A stretch of 64,000 nucleotides of DNA from Symsagittifera roscoffensis. Lineage: Eukaryota; Xenacoelomorpha; Acoela; Convolutidae. Below, one piece after another: positions 51,902 to 63,720 of the stretch (within the stretch, counting starts at the first letter, position 1; each line of letters starts with the position of its first letter). Location of the stretch: NCBI RefSeq assembly GCF_963678635.1, contig NC_087062.1, positions 10,954,670 through 11,018,669 of the forward strand. Reading direction: 5' to 3'. The translations under genes and the position numbers were made by a program. Below the pieces are notes generated by a model. The model had not been told where the DNA came from. It did not search any database and worked only from the letters and a program-made list of their open reading frames with translations.

Positions 51902-54900
51902 ATGCCGTCGCTGAATAGAAACGAGAAAGTGCAGTGTGGGGATTGTGGAAACATGTATGTTCGTCAACATGCGGCTCGACACCGCAAAAGCTGTCAAGCA
52001 GGGATTATTTCTTGTTCTGATTGTAGGTATTTCACTTACAATCAATAGGAAATGAATTATCACGTGGCCAAAAAGCATGCTCCATCAACTTCCAGCATGC
52101 TCCATGTTGTGAGCAGGAGTTTCCGAGTTACTACTCTCTCCAACAACATCGCAGAAAAGGGCGAAACAACGGAAACCAAGTGATACGGTGGCAGACTTGA
52201 ACAAGATTGTGGAGGAGGAAGGGGAAGATGGAGAGAAACTCAAAGAGGAGTTGAGTGCTTGTCAGCATTTCTTGGTGGATACTGAGATGGAGAATGGGAG
52301 GCATAAGGTATTCAACTTTCAAATGTCAAAGTTAGATACCAAGATTATCAACGAGAAGCTTGAAGAAGTCTTCAACAAGCTAGATTCCGCTGCAAAAATC
52401 AATATTGCTCTTGGATTTGTTCTCCGTAATGACGAAACGGGAGAATATCGGTATTACTATGCACTCAAGAACAAAACTTTGTTCGAAAAATCGCATTTAC
52501 TGTGTACGAAAGCCGATTTGATTTCAATTCAGGGAAAAGTTGAAAAGTTTGATATCGTTGAGCAATGCACCCAAGAACGTCAGAACACAAAGTGGAGGTT
52601 CAAGTTGATCACAAATGTCACTATTTTTGCTGCACTACTGAAAAACATCCCAATGGGATGTCCAGACTCTGTGTTGCCTGAACCTTTACTGAAAAATCAT
52701 TCAGTAAACTGTCTTTTATCGGATAAAGATAAACAACCATACAAAGATCATCTTTGTCTTTTCCGTGCGTTAACAATGTATTTGCTTGGTCATTGTAACC
52801 TCGATGCTCATACATCTCAACTATTTACAGAGTTTATATCAAAATCTGGATACGATCCGAAAAACTTTCTCGGAGTTGCCATTGATGATTTACCTCTTGT
52901 AGAGGAAATAGTTGAACGAAACATATTCATTTATGATTTTTACATTCAAGAAGGAGAATATGTTGGAAATTAAAGCGAGGCGAAGTATTGGAAAATTTGA
53001 AAAAATTGTGAAATTGCTAAGATTCAACAATCATATCATTCAAGTGTTTTCGATGTCCTAGCTGTGACTGTTTCGTCAACAGATCAGACAATTTCAACCG
53101 ACATCTTCTAATTTGTAAAGATAGAGTGCGACACATTTATCCAAAAAATGTATATACACTTCGAGAAACGCTATTTGAAAAGTTGGAAGATTTCAATATC
53201 CCAGTTTCGAAAGATAACACACTATTCAACAATCTAGGCATTTTCGATTTTGAGTCGATATGTGTTCCATCAGATGAACTGAAAGCTACCCAAACAACAA
53301 CTTGGATTGGAAAACACGTTCCAATTTCTGTATCAATATCCTCGAACCTGATAGATGAACCAATTTTTCTTTATAACAAGGATCTGCAAAAGCTTATTAT
53401 CAATTTAGTAATCAAACTCGAACTTTTGGCTGAGAAAAGTAAGCTCTAAAGGAGAATTAAATTTCAAGATGTTGACAGAGCAGTGAATGAGCGGATGTCG
53501 AAAATTTTCCAAGAGTTGAATGAAAGATGTCGAAATCTTCCAACTGAAAACTTTGAATACGAAGATGAATGTATAGAAGATACAGAGGAAACTGATTTGT
53601 CAACTCAGTTTTTGAGAATGCAGAAAAATCAGCTGATTGGTTTGAAACAAAATCTGGAGAGGTATGTTAACACGTTACCTGTATTTGGGTTTAACAGTGG
53701 AAGATATGATCTGAACTTGATCAAGAGCTATCTGATTCCCTACTTAATCAATGATAAAGAAGCTGAACCTATGGTTATCAAAAAGGCTAACGATTTCATA
53801 TCCTTCAAGTTTGGAGAAATACAGTTTCTCGGTATCATGAAATTTTTGGGTGGAGCAACATCTCTAGACTCCTTTCTTAAAGCTTAAAAAGCCAGCGAGA
53901 CAAAAGGGTTTTTCCCTTATGAGTGGTTTGACAGTCCAGACAAGCTCGAGAGTGAAGAATTACCTCCATACGAAGCCTTTTTCAGTAAACTGAGAAACAA
54001 CAACCCTCTTGATAAAGACTTTAAGGATTACCAGAACCTGAAGTCAAGTGGATTTGATGAGCAGCAAGCACTAAAGAAACTTCGAATCAAGTCAGTACCT
54101 GCATCTGGATGCGATAATTACAAATATTTACAGGAGATTTGGCAGAAACATGGAATGACTACTTTTAAAGATTTTTTGCAGTGGTACAACAACAAAGATG
54201 TTGTTCCAACCCTTGAAGCAATGCAAAAAATGGTTCAGTTTTATCATCAGAAAGAAATTGATATGTTAAAACTTGGATGTACTCTTCCAAATCTGGCAAA
54301 TATTTTTCTTCAAAAATCAACCAATGAAAAAATCTACCCTTTTTGCGAAAGTGATAGAGATTTATGCGAGAAAAGTAGAGAGGATATGACGGGTGGACCA
54401 TCAATTGTGTTTACTCGAAAAGCTGTTGTGGATGAAACCTTTATCCGGGATTCATCAAATGTCTGCAAATCAATTGTTGGAATTGATGCGAGCCAGCTCT
54501 ATCCCTATTCAATGTGTCAAGACATGCCAACAGGATTGTACACAAGATGGGAGTTTGATTCCGATATGCAAAAATTCGAAGCTAGACATAACCGATCTCG
54601 CAATTTTGAGAACATGGTCATGTCTTACTACCAAGAAACCAGACCAGAATGCAAAATTGAGAGCTTCCACACATCTGGAAATCAAAAGAAAATTGACTGT
54701 TTCAATGTTGATGGATATTGCAATCACTGCAAAACAGTGTTTGAAGCAATGGGATGCTATTACCATTTTTGTCCTTGCCAGGAGACTCGTCCCTCACTTA
54801 GCGATGAAGATATCGAGAGAGGAAGCAAAAGGAGAGAGATGGATGACTTGAGACGTGAGTATATTCGCGTAAAAGGATACAAAATTGAAGAGATGTGGGA

Positions 54901-56203
54901 ATGTGAGTGGTGGCAAAACTTCAAAACGAACGAAAAAACAAAGAATCATATCCGATCCAACTTTTCCTACAAAAGAACTCTCTCTACTGATTTTTTATTG
55001 GAAAAAATAAGAGATGGATCTCTTTATGGCTATATTCAGTGCGATTTAGTTGTTCCAGACGAACTGAAAGCAACATTTCCTAATTTTCCTCCAATTTTTA
55101 AAAACACTGAAGTTGGAAGAAATGACATTGGGGAATATATGCAAAATTATGCCATTGAAAATGATCTTCTGAAGCATCCCCAGCGTATGCTAATATTTAG
55201 TTTCAAACTAGAAAATGGTTCAATCATTACTCATCTTTTCAATTTCTACATGGAACTTGGCTTACAGTATACAAAAGTTTACCGCTTTGTACAGAATCTC
55301 CCTCGAAAATGCTTCAACAAGTTTGTTCAGTCGGTTGTTGATGCTAGAAGTGAAGGAGATGAGAACCCTTTATCCGGTGTTGTTGCAGAGACTATGAAGC
55401 TTTTAGGTAATTCATCCTACGGTTACCAGATAATGGACAGATCGAGACATACGATCACAAAGTATTTGAATGATGAGAAAACACACAAAGAAATTAATGA
55501 ACTTCTCTGCAAACGATTGAACACTGTTCAGAAAGACTTGTACGAGATTGAGTTACTAAAGTCAACAATTGAGCCGAAAGAACCCATAATAGTCGGATTT
55601 TTCATTCTGCAGTATGCAAAGCTGAGAATGCTTGAGCTTGACTACAATTTTTTTGACAAATTTTGTGATGTAAATAAGTTCGAGGAATTAGAAATGGACA
55701 CGGACTCGCTGTATTTAGCTCTTGCTGAGGAAAATTTGATTGATTGTATTCGTCTGGAGAAAAAAGGTGACTGGGAAAATTGAGAGAAAAAGATTGCAGA
55801 GTTTCATTCAGAGCAGATTCAAAAACAAACTTTTTTCCACGAACATATTGTAGCGTTCACAAGAAGCACGAAAAACGAGAGCCCGGTCTGTTCAAAGAAG
55901 AATTTAGGTGTACGGAGATGCTATGTTTATGCAGCAAGACTTATTGACAACAAATCAGACAAAATGAAGTTTAGCAGCAAAGGATTGAATAAAAGAATTC
56001 TAGAGGAATCCGGTGATGGACCTATGGAAAAATACAGGAAAGTACTCGACGAAGCAAGCAACTTGACTCCAACAAACAGAGGATTTAGAACCATTAATCA
56101 TATGGTTGCTACATACGAGCAAACAAAGAAGGGATTGAGCTACTTTTACCTTAAAAGACAAGTTCAGGACGACGGAATACACACAAAACCTTTGAACTTG
56201 TAA
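51902..56203 (+). pseudogene. POLB: Maverick protein-primed family B DNA polymerase, broken
   Basis: Starts at ATG 51,902 with Cys/His zinc-finger units (CGDCGNMYVRQHAARHRKSC). Exonuclease blocks: FDFES at 53,246 (Exo I) and FNSGRYDLN at 53,690 (Exo II). Polymerase blocks: GIDASQLYPYSM at 54,484 (motif A), KLLGNSSYG at 55,397 (motif B) and DTDSLY at 55,697 (motif C, the catalytic YxDTDS type). The long 54,155-55,783 frame holds the palm. Lesions are in-frame stops at 52,046, 53,447 and 53,885, with frame changes near 52,085, 52,972, 55,783 and 55,930. It would replicate the element using a terminal protein primer. Confidence 0.9.
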
Positions 56204-56431
56204 ATAACTGATGGTGTAATAGCATTCAATTCAGTATTGATCAAGTACCTGTAAACTTGTGGTTAAATGATTATACGAAGCAGTGATTTATATACTTCAT
56301 CTTTTGAATATAATTTTTTTTCTTCAAAAAACATGATTTTTTTCTCGAAGTTTCGTTAGGTTTCAGTATAGCTTTAGATAGTTTACTCGTTGAATCAAAC
56401 CTATAAAACAATAATCAAAACATCTAAACCG
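56204..56431. other. Maverick right non-coding region
   Basis: AT-rich and gene-free, between the polymerase stop and the right terminal repeat. It should contain the polymerase transcript's 3' end. Confidence 0.5.
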
Positions 56432-56649
56432 TAGAAGTTGACTAAGAAACGCAAGTATTGGCAAAATTGAGCTCAAAAAGTTCGGGCGCCAAAAATTTTT
56501 CTGAAACTTACCATCTGAAACCTTACCATCTTAATACATAGGAAACCTATTCCCTATCTTAATACATAGGAAATCTATTCCCTATCTTAATACATCGCTC
56601 GGAGACCGGATATTCTATTCCCTATCTTAATACATGGGGGTCTCCACCC
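56432..56649 (-). repeat. Maverick right terminal inverted repeat
   Basis: Reverse complement of 39,122-39,339 with a few substitutions (for example CGAGCGATG versus CGAGCTATG). Same three TGTATTAAGATAGGGAATAG units. The outer end reads ...GGGGGTCTCCACCC and is followed by AG and a run of C. Confidence 0.95.
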
Positions 56650-56651
56650 AG

Positions 56652-56666
56652 CCCCCCCCCCCCCCC
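56652..56666. repeat. 15-bp poly-C run at the Maverick right edge
   Basis: Fifteen consecutive C next to the terminal repeat. No matching run is present at the left edge. It may be a filler sequence at a break junction or an assembly artefact. Confidence 0.9.
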
Positions 56667-56866
56667 TGGTCACCTCACCCTCAGGTCGAAAATAAGCAAA
56701 AAATTTATATTTGACAACTCAACTAAAAATCATAACATAATTACAATCTTCTAGCATCAGTCACTTCAAAATCAACGAAATTGAATGAAATCAGACCTCA
56801 AAAATCTCCAAAAGAAAACAAGAAATGTAGCTAAAAGCTAAAAATTGATAAGATCATTTAACCTCA

Positions 56867-57613
56867 AGATAATCTACCCCACACAAACCCCTGATCATCG
56901 AGTAAGTGATTACAAGAATTAGCAACATTATATCCACACCTCCAGACATCCCTTCACCAAGATTTCTCCATACCAAACTCACTTTTCACAAATCATAAGA
57001 CAACCCGACCACAATGAAATTAATTTCGGAGAAATGCAAATTACTATTTAAACGTTCTTTTCCTGATCAGTCATTCAAACTTTCAAAACTCTTCTTTTCA
57101 ACTACATACAAAACTTACCAAAAAATTTAAGTTTTGCATTTTTCTCTCCAGCGATATTTGAAAGTTTACATTAATCATTTTTTAAAACTTTTGTGTAAAA
57201 ATTGCAATTTTCTATTTTCTACGTTTCTTTTTCATAAACATACACTTCCGTTTCCAAAACCATCTACAACCTAACCAGGTACGATATTCAAAACTTCCTC
57301 TTCCATATGATAAACAATCATCTCGACTAATTAGACTTTTTGACGCTTTTTGACATTTTTCTAACCTTTATAGTTTCTCTCAAATTGAATAATTATAATT
57401 ATCTGAAGACAGTATTAAAAGCATTCGTACCACTAAGTATACTAAAAAACATTTTTATTGAAGAATATTCCGGAGAACACTCACTTTACAATTTCACTGA
57501 CACAATTTTAGAAACAAAATATCAAAATTGCTGATCAAACCCCAATAAAATATTCCCCAGTTACCAATCCATCCTAAAATTCAAACCAAAATCCCTATAA
57601 AACACGAACAAAA
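56867..57613. other. Spacer upstream of a short hydrophilic frame
   Basis: AT-rich; no gene seen. It may contain the leader or promoter for the frame beginning at 57,614, which is preceded by CGAACAAAA/ATG. Confidence 0.35.
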
Positions 57614-57898
57614 ATGATTCAGTATCAAACGTCTACTCGCTTATCATACGTAGAAAACCATTATACTTTTGAGGATAGACAAGCACGCTTGTCACAGCCG
57701 TCAACACCAGCTCATCATGACGCACCTTTAAGTGAACCACACTTGAGTGATGAAGAATGGGTTAACTTCGCCAGACCTCATTCCAGGTCACCCCGGAAGA
57801 ACCTCGAGCTACGGTTGGAAGATCAACCCACGATTCTGTGCACGAAGCTTCTGAGCAATATCGCCTGGGTAGGTAACACCTCCGAAGGAAACAAGTAG
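57614..57898 (+). pseudogene. Hydrophilic N-terminal fragment, possibly of the unknown element
   Basis: Ninety-four codons from ATG 57,614 (MIQYQTSTRLSYVENHY). The middle has SEPHLSDEEWVNFARPH and the sequence is rich in Ser/Pro/Arg. A weak parallel exists with the acidic protein at 6302-7423 (LPEEEWERYQSEL). It lies just upstream of clear family A remnants in the same orientation, so it may be an N-terminal part of the same locus. Low confidence. Confidence 0.35.
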
Positions 57899-58769
57899 GC
57901 GTTCCTAGCTCTATAACATCAAAGCACATCAAAGCACATGAAAGCACATCTATAACATGGGACACATTCTTACTTGAGTTCAATAAGCTGGTACAAAGGA
58001 AGGTAGATGTCGAGGAGTCCAAAGAGGAGTTATGGGACATTGTGGTAAAACACGCGGCACCTGTCTTGATCGGGACTGGGTCAAGCTGTTCAAGAAGTTC
58101 TACTGTTGCAGACTGGAAAAATAAGACCTCAAGCGATGCCCAAATCCTGTAGGGACAGCTCTACTCTGACTTAGCGTAAAAATGATATCAGTAGAACTAA
58201 ACGTAACAATAAGATCAAATTTATCTCCAAAAAACACTACTATTATACTTAGAACAAAAATAGGAATGAACGTGGGAGCAAAACGAAAGCGGTGTACAAG
58301 AAAATTTGGAAAAGGAGACGCATTCAGTAGTTGCTGAATCCGCACCTTCGCCTGAGAAGCGAGATCCAGAAAGAGTAAGCGTGAAGTAGAAAAGCACAGC
58401 CCATCTTCTGGCGAAGCGGTGTCCGGAAAAACCTAAAAGAGGTACCCCGATGGTGCTGGTTAGACGAAAGGCCCCGTACTAGAGGGGCAGCTCCACTTCC
58501 AAAAAGTTCAAGGACGTAGCACTAGAGGTTGAGGTCATGTCAGACTCGGAACCAGTGACAGAGAAAGATTACAGATCACGGCGCGTGAAGGTAATGAAGG
58601 ATTCTACGAGTGGACAAACTTGTGAAGTTCGACCAAAATACTGTTCTTTCTTGATGTATGGCTCTGGATACAGTGAAAAAACTGTAAAGCTGTTTGTAGC
58701 GTTGGTTAAGGGCATTGCAAAGAAAAGAAGAAAATGGGCACGCAACAAAAAACTGATATAAACAATCTG
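57899..58769 (+). pseudogene. Broken coding remnant upstream of family A relic
   Basis: Fragments such as TWDTFLLEFNKLVQRKVDVE (about 57,956), RKAPY near 58,470, and a 74-codon frame at 58,537 (MSDSEPVTEKDYRSRR, then a basic KGIAKKRRKWARNKK tail) suggest an old gene rich in acidic and basic tracts, like the acidic EGKTG protein. Similarity is weak and frames are broken. Confidence 0.3.
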
Positions 58770-61100
58770 GAGCAGAGGAGTCAGCTGGTCAGAACTTGGG
58801 AAAGACTCTTGCAGGAAATCTTTGAGAATGAGATGACGAAAAAAGTACAATTGCTTTAGAACAAAGGTACAATTGCTGTTCGCATAGTGCCGGGCTGGAG
58901 TGACACTAAAAGACTTCACTTCACATGTAAAAAGGAAAATGGGTGTTCAGGCTCTGGAAGTATACAATATAATGGAACTGCAAATAGGTCATGATGATTA
59001 TAGGTCGTCTAGTGAGGAAAGATGCGATGTACTTCTTGAGATGGATAATGTCTGTGATTCCTAATTCTGTGATTATTGTATGCCAACAGAACTCTATGAT
59101 GGAGAAAACCACGGAAAAATGAGTTATGAGTTTTGAGCGTCAACTTGACATAAACTAGAGTGTGGGGATTGAATCGAACGACCAGTGTAGAGAATTTCTC
59201 GAGAATCATGCAAAGATTGACGCGATAAGAAGCTTTTCCAACAAGATATTGGACGGCAGCCACGACGTTCACTGCCCAGACTTGAGAGCTGAAGACGAAT
59301 AAGCCATCGAGGAGAGGGGGATATCAATATGTGTCAGTTATCTTGATTTTCTCATACAACCCGTCCTTGAATGCTGAAGCAGGTGGTGCAAATTTGAACA
59401 GAAAAAATACCAGAAATTGACCTCGTGGAAAAAGAAAGCCAAAACTGGGGTTGCTTTTTGAGAATGAATCCAAGATCATCTCTGAACCTCGATCGGAGAA
59501 GAAGGTGAAAGTGAGATTTGGTCGCGAGAAAAATTCATCCGGTTACGCTTCTTGACATAGTTTGGAATATAATCAGGTCATCATGGTGCCCACACACTCA
59601 AGCAACCCTGAGTAGTGGAAAAACTGAGAAGATAAGTCTGTTGCCCGATAGGGATGAAGATCATAGGATCTGAACATGTTCCATAAGCTGGCGTTGCCTC
59701 ATCAAGCGACCTAAAAGATCAATACCGAGGTTTTGAAAGATGAACGAAAGAAGTTGGAACCAGGAAATTGTCTGGATCTTGAGAGGAGTTGAGGAGGACA
59801 AAAATATGACAAAACTTTTTGTAAGCAAACCGAGTCGTTTCAGAAGGGAGACCCAGTTGCGTGGTTGAATCACACAGAGAGACAGGAGTGATGTACAGAT
59901 CTTGGCGGGCTGCTATGCCAGCACCATCGTGGCTCTAGCAACCTCTCTTGTATTCTTTTGAAGGATTAGTAACCTGGTGTCTTTTGAGCTGCTAGAGTCC
60001 AAGTGTCAATTGGATACTGCAATGAGTATTGAAATATGGCCAGGGGCGCTAAAAATGTATCAAAAACAAATCAAAGGCTGGAAATAAGTCTAGAGAAATG
60101 GCGTTCCCATTAAGTAAAGTATGCGGGCTACCGATCAATGCAAAATCATTGAGAGGATCATTCACAGCGACTTTATGTGAAATCAATTCTACGTGCATAT
60201 GCTGCTGTTTGAAGTGTCATGCCAGCGGATCCTGATCGAAAAAGCGTTTTCAGTTCCAAAAAAGTGAGCGTTTGACGTTTTTGTTCCGTCACTCGCACGA
60301 CCTTTTGAAGAAACGGAGTTGCCTAGTACGAAGGTGCGTGGCGGTGCCTGGTACAAAGTTGGGACATTTGAGTGAATCTGGGGAAGATAATTCTTTTGTT
60401 TGAAAAAGAAAAATACAAGCACTTCGAGAGGCAGAGCACAATGGGAAAGGACAAGAAAAGAAACGAATTGGGTTCACGCTAAAGAGAAGAAATTTAAGTC
60501 ACTCCTTGATGTATATGGCGAGAAGAATATCGAGAGCATCAATTTAACACAGGGAGATTCTAGCTGTGACTGTACGGCTCAGACATTTTGGCACCCCGTG
60601 AAATTCAGCTCCATTGGGTTGTCGGATCATCATGGTAAATTTACGGTATTTGCTGTAAGCTCTATCCTAGCACGTCGATGGGTTAAAACGAATTTTGCGA
60701 AGTATCGAGAGTCGAAATCACCCCCGAAGGAATCCATACACGCTATTGGTTTCAGCCGGAGGCAAGAGCAATTCAAGACTACTCGAACGGCATTTGCGAT
60801 ACCTACAGTATTGAAACGTATATCGAGTCACATGAGAATATTCTCATGTTTCGGGGCACTGCTAACATCCCGGTTGCACACTCTGGTTGAGAATCACATT
60901 AGTAAACATTCGAACAATCTGGACTGCTTTTGGTTGAAATCGGTCCGGTAGCTTTCAATCGACCCCTTTTTACACGCCGAAATAGGGTGATGACTTGGTG
61001 AATGCGTGAGCATAAGTTTTCACACACGTTTATTTGTCGGAATAAGGATGTGAGATTGAAGGTGCTGCCGAACCACGCCTTGAGATAACAGAAACAGAGG
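58770..61100 (+). pseudogene. Decayed relative of unknown families A and B, copy 2
   Basis: Family A landmarks: RKDAMYFLRWIMSVIPNSV at 59,015, GIESNDQ with FSNKILD near 59,167-59,250, and SWCPHT at 59,581. Family B landmarks: IEIWPGALKMYQKQIKGW near 60,028, RILIEKAFSVPKK near 60,232, and the best-preserved frame at 60,400-60,951. The latter has CDCTAQTFWHPVKF, FAVSSILARRWVK and TTRTAFAIPTVLKRISSHM, each in the same order as CHCLAQTLWYP, VVSAMLAARWLEA and RTTCKVLRTPKAIERIW at 9.6-9.9 kb. The two families stay adjacent and collinear, confirming they form one unit. Confidence 0.7.
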
Positions 61101-62150
61101 AAGTGGATGCGGGCTTATGACCAACAGAACGCAGGAGAAACGATTGTGACGAGCTCTGAGTATGAGATGGAATTATCACAGCAGATCATAGAACAGCAGA
61201 TGTCCAGGTTCAAAACAACGAAAGCTGGCTGAGCGAGTCTGAACAACATCCAGAGAATTTTGAGTTTGAGACAGAATCAAAGGTATTGTACTTCAATGAA
61301 ACTTCAAAGTAAAAAAATCTCAAAAAACAAATCACTTCAAGGACAATCACAAAAACTTATCTTAATATTTCTATTGATCTATCGAAAATGCTGTGACAAT
61401 TTTATGATTGAACTAATTGAAATAAATCCTTTTAAAAGTTCGATAGTCAGATCCATATGCCGGTGGGTGCCGATCATCATCGCCGTTTTGCTTCAACATG
61501 ACATTTTAATAACGCTATGATTTTTTCGGATGAAGATAAAAATATTCATGAGAAGCAAAGTTTTGCAATTGACTAGTGGCACTGTAGATCAACTTCTTGA
61601 TGTTCAGAAGGCTCACTGACGATGCGCGATGAGTACATCGACACTAAGTCCGGGATTATGTGCCAGTCGGTCATCTGAAAAAATGTTTGATTTGTTTTGG
61701 CTCGACGTTTTTGCAAATTTTGAATTAGCCTTGTCTTCTTTAAGTTTCTCGCGACAACTGGAATACGAAAGTCAGAAACCTGAACAACCAAAAAAAATTC
61801 GGAATAAAACGGTCCAGAATCAAGTTGCTATTCGCAATTTTTTCGTAAAAATTGTACTTGAGTAGAGTTATCTTGGTCCTCAGAGAGAAAAACAGCTGAA
61901 AGTGTGGAAACGAGAGTGCAGACTATCGAGGAAGAGCCACCTTGAATGTGATGGTTTTGCCAGTGTAGTGAGCTAACGGCCAAGAACTGTTTCAGCATGA
62001 TTATTAAATATTTTGTTGAGTGTTAGATTAGAAGTTCTTCTGGAATTATAATTGATTAACTTGTTCTTGACTGGAGTTAATTCCTGAATTGTAATCCAGA
62101 TTGTGATTACTTGAATTCGTTTTACTTGAGTAAGGTTGAGCTAAGGTGAG
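61101..62150. other. Non-coding part of the segmental duplication, copy 2
   Basis: Matches 28,950-29,960. AT-rich, with no supported gene beyond fragments of the family B tail at its start. Confidence 0.5.
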
Positions 62151-62210
62151 TTTTAGAGTGATCCATCTGAAAAAGATCACATGTACACTTTCAGATGGAT
62201 CACTCTAAAA
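62151..62210. repeat. 22-bp perfect inverted repeat, 16-nt loop
   Basis: Left arm 62,151-62,172 (TTTTAGAGTGATCCATCTGA plus AA) and right arm 62,189-62,210 are exact reverse complements. A third related motif (TTTCAGATGGATCACTCTGG) follows at about 62,212. Only the left arm exists in the other duplication copy (29,962). Confidence 0.95.
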
Positions 62211-63181
62211 CTTTCAGATGGATCACTCTGGATCACCCTAAAACACTGAAAAGGATCACATGTAAAAACACCCAGGAGCGCCATAAAAACACTATGTAAC
62301 AGTCGCCTACTTCGTTCACATATGAGGCTTAAGAAGAATAGGCCCTATAACCATTGGCTCAGGAGTCAGGGACACTATCTCTCGTGTTTTTCTACCTCAA
62401 AACGGTCGGAGCTAATTTGGTTCGCTTGCGACATGAGACTAAAAACCCGTTACAGCTTAAAGGCCACTACCAAAATACCCCCACTCTAGAAAATAAGAAC
62501 GTCCCGATACTTAGTTCTCAAAATACCCAAAACACACGAACGCCGTTAAAAACAGGGTAGGAACAATCCGCACAGTTACTTTTTATTAGACAGTGGAACT
62601 TTGATCCATTTCAGATGGATCAACCTAAAGCTCTCCTTATCTCAACATAACAATCATAAAACACACTCAGGAAAATAAAATTGAGAACTCACATGTCGGC
62701 ACACTCGAGAATTAGAGGTAACTAAATTAGTGAGCAACTCGAGAATTAAGTATGATAACTTGAGAAGTTTAATACTGATTAATTTCAACAAGGGAAACAT
62801 TTTTTTACTCAAGAGTTTTGGTCTGAACCATTGGAACACCCCAGCTGTCCGCTTTTCCACTGAGGGTTCACTCTAGTTCAGCTCGAATAAATGTATTCTC
62901 CTTCGGTGATCACTCTTTCTCCTCTTTCAGGATAAGACGGCTCTACTCGCGTTTGTTTTGTATCTGGAAATTGCGAATAGCAATTTCCCGCTGCTTTTTC
63001 AAGTACTTTTCCGCGATTGTAAGCCGGATGTTCTGATTTTCTGTTTCTGAGATTTTTAGTTTCCGCGAGAAAGTTGAGCATGACAGGCTCAATTCGAATT
63101 TTTGAAAAATCAAATTTCCTCCCAAAATTACGTGATTCGTATTGCTCAAGGTCAAACTTCCGAACATGACCGACTGGCACA
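62211..63181. other. Unassigned segment present only in duplication copy 2
   Basis: No gene, terminal repeat or known element found. The ATGGATCA motif of the neighbouring inverted repeat recurs near 62,613. It may be an insertion into copy 2 or sequence lost from copy 1. Confidence 0.4.
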
Positions 63182-63720
63182 GTCATAAGCGAACAGTGAA
63201 TTGGGCTCGAACGATTCGGTGAGGTACGAAGGCACAAAAGATAGTTTCCCTGAACCTTGGGAAAACTGTTAATGGGCCCATTTTTTAAACTAAAACAATA
63301 CGTAAGCGAACGACTGCTTTACACTACTTTACCGATTTTTGGGTGAGCCTAAAAATTCCTGTAATCTACTTCCTATAAATCACGGCGTTCTAAATCTTGA
63401 CTCAATTTTAATCAATGCTATATATAAATGCTAGTGACAACTATCTCCCATGTTTAAGCATGATAACTTTGCATTTTTAACGAAAGAATTTTTTCATGTT
63501 CAAGCTATATCATGAATTTCAATGCTTAAGAAAAATTTTTGATCAGTTTTCCGCAAAGTCATTACTTTTTGAGTAATATTTTTTTGAGGCCAAATTACGA
63601 TTGTCTGTCTGTATTCCTGATTTTTAATTAATATGAAAATGTCTGTCTACCCGTCTCCTAATTTTGTAACTTTCAATTTGGTTTCGTAGATTCAGTTCGA
63701 AATAGTACTAGTATCAAACG
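63182..63720. repeat. Duplicated block with short TCTG tract, copy 2
   Basis: Matches 30,187-30,769; the TCTG microsatellite is reduced to about two units at 63,601-63,611. No gene. Confidence 0.8.

Larger units (their letters stand above)
39122..56649. mobile_element. Maverick/Polinton, full length, 17.5 kb
   Basis: Bounded by inverted repeats of about 218 bp and containing the family's core genes: protein-primed DNA polymerase B, retroviral-type integrase, FtsK/HerA-type packaging ATPase, adenovirus-type protease, and double- and single-jelly-roll capsid proteins. Mavericks are virus-like transposons that replicate by self-encoded polymerase and may form virions. Gene order on the minus strand is mostly compact. 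Stops or frameshifts in the polymerase, integrase, ATPase and both capsid genes make this copy non-functional. No membrane fusogen gene was recognised. Confidence 0.95.
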
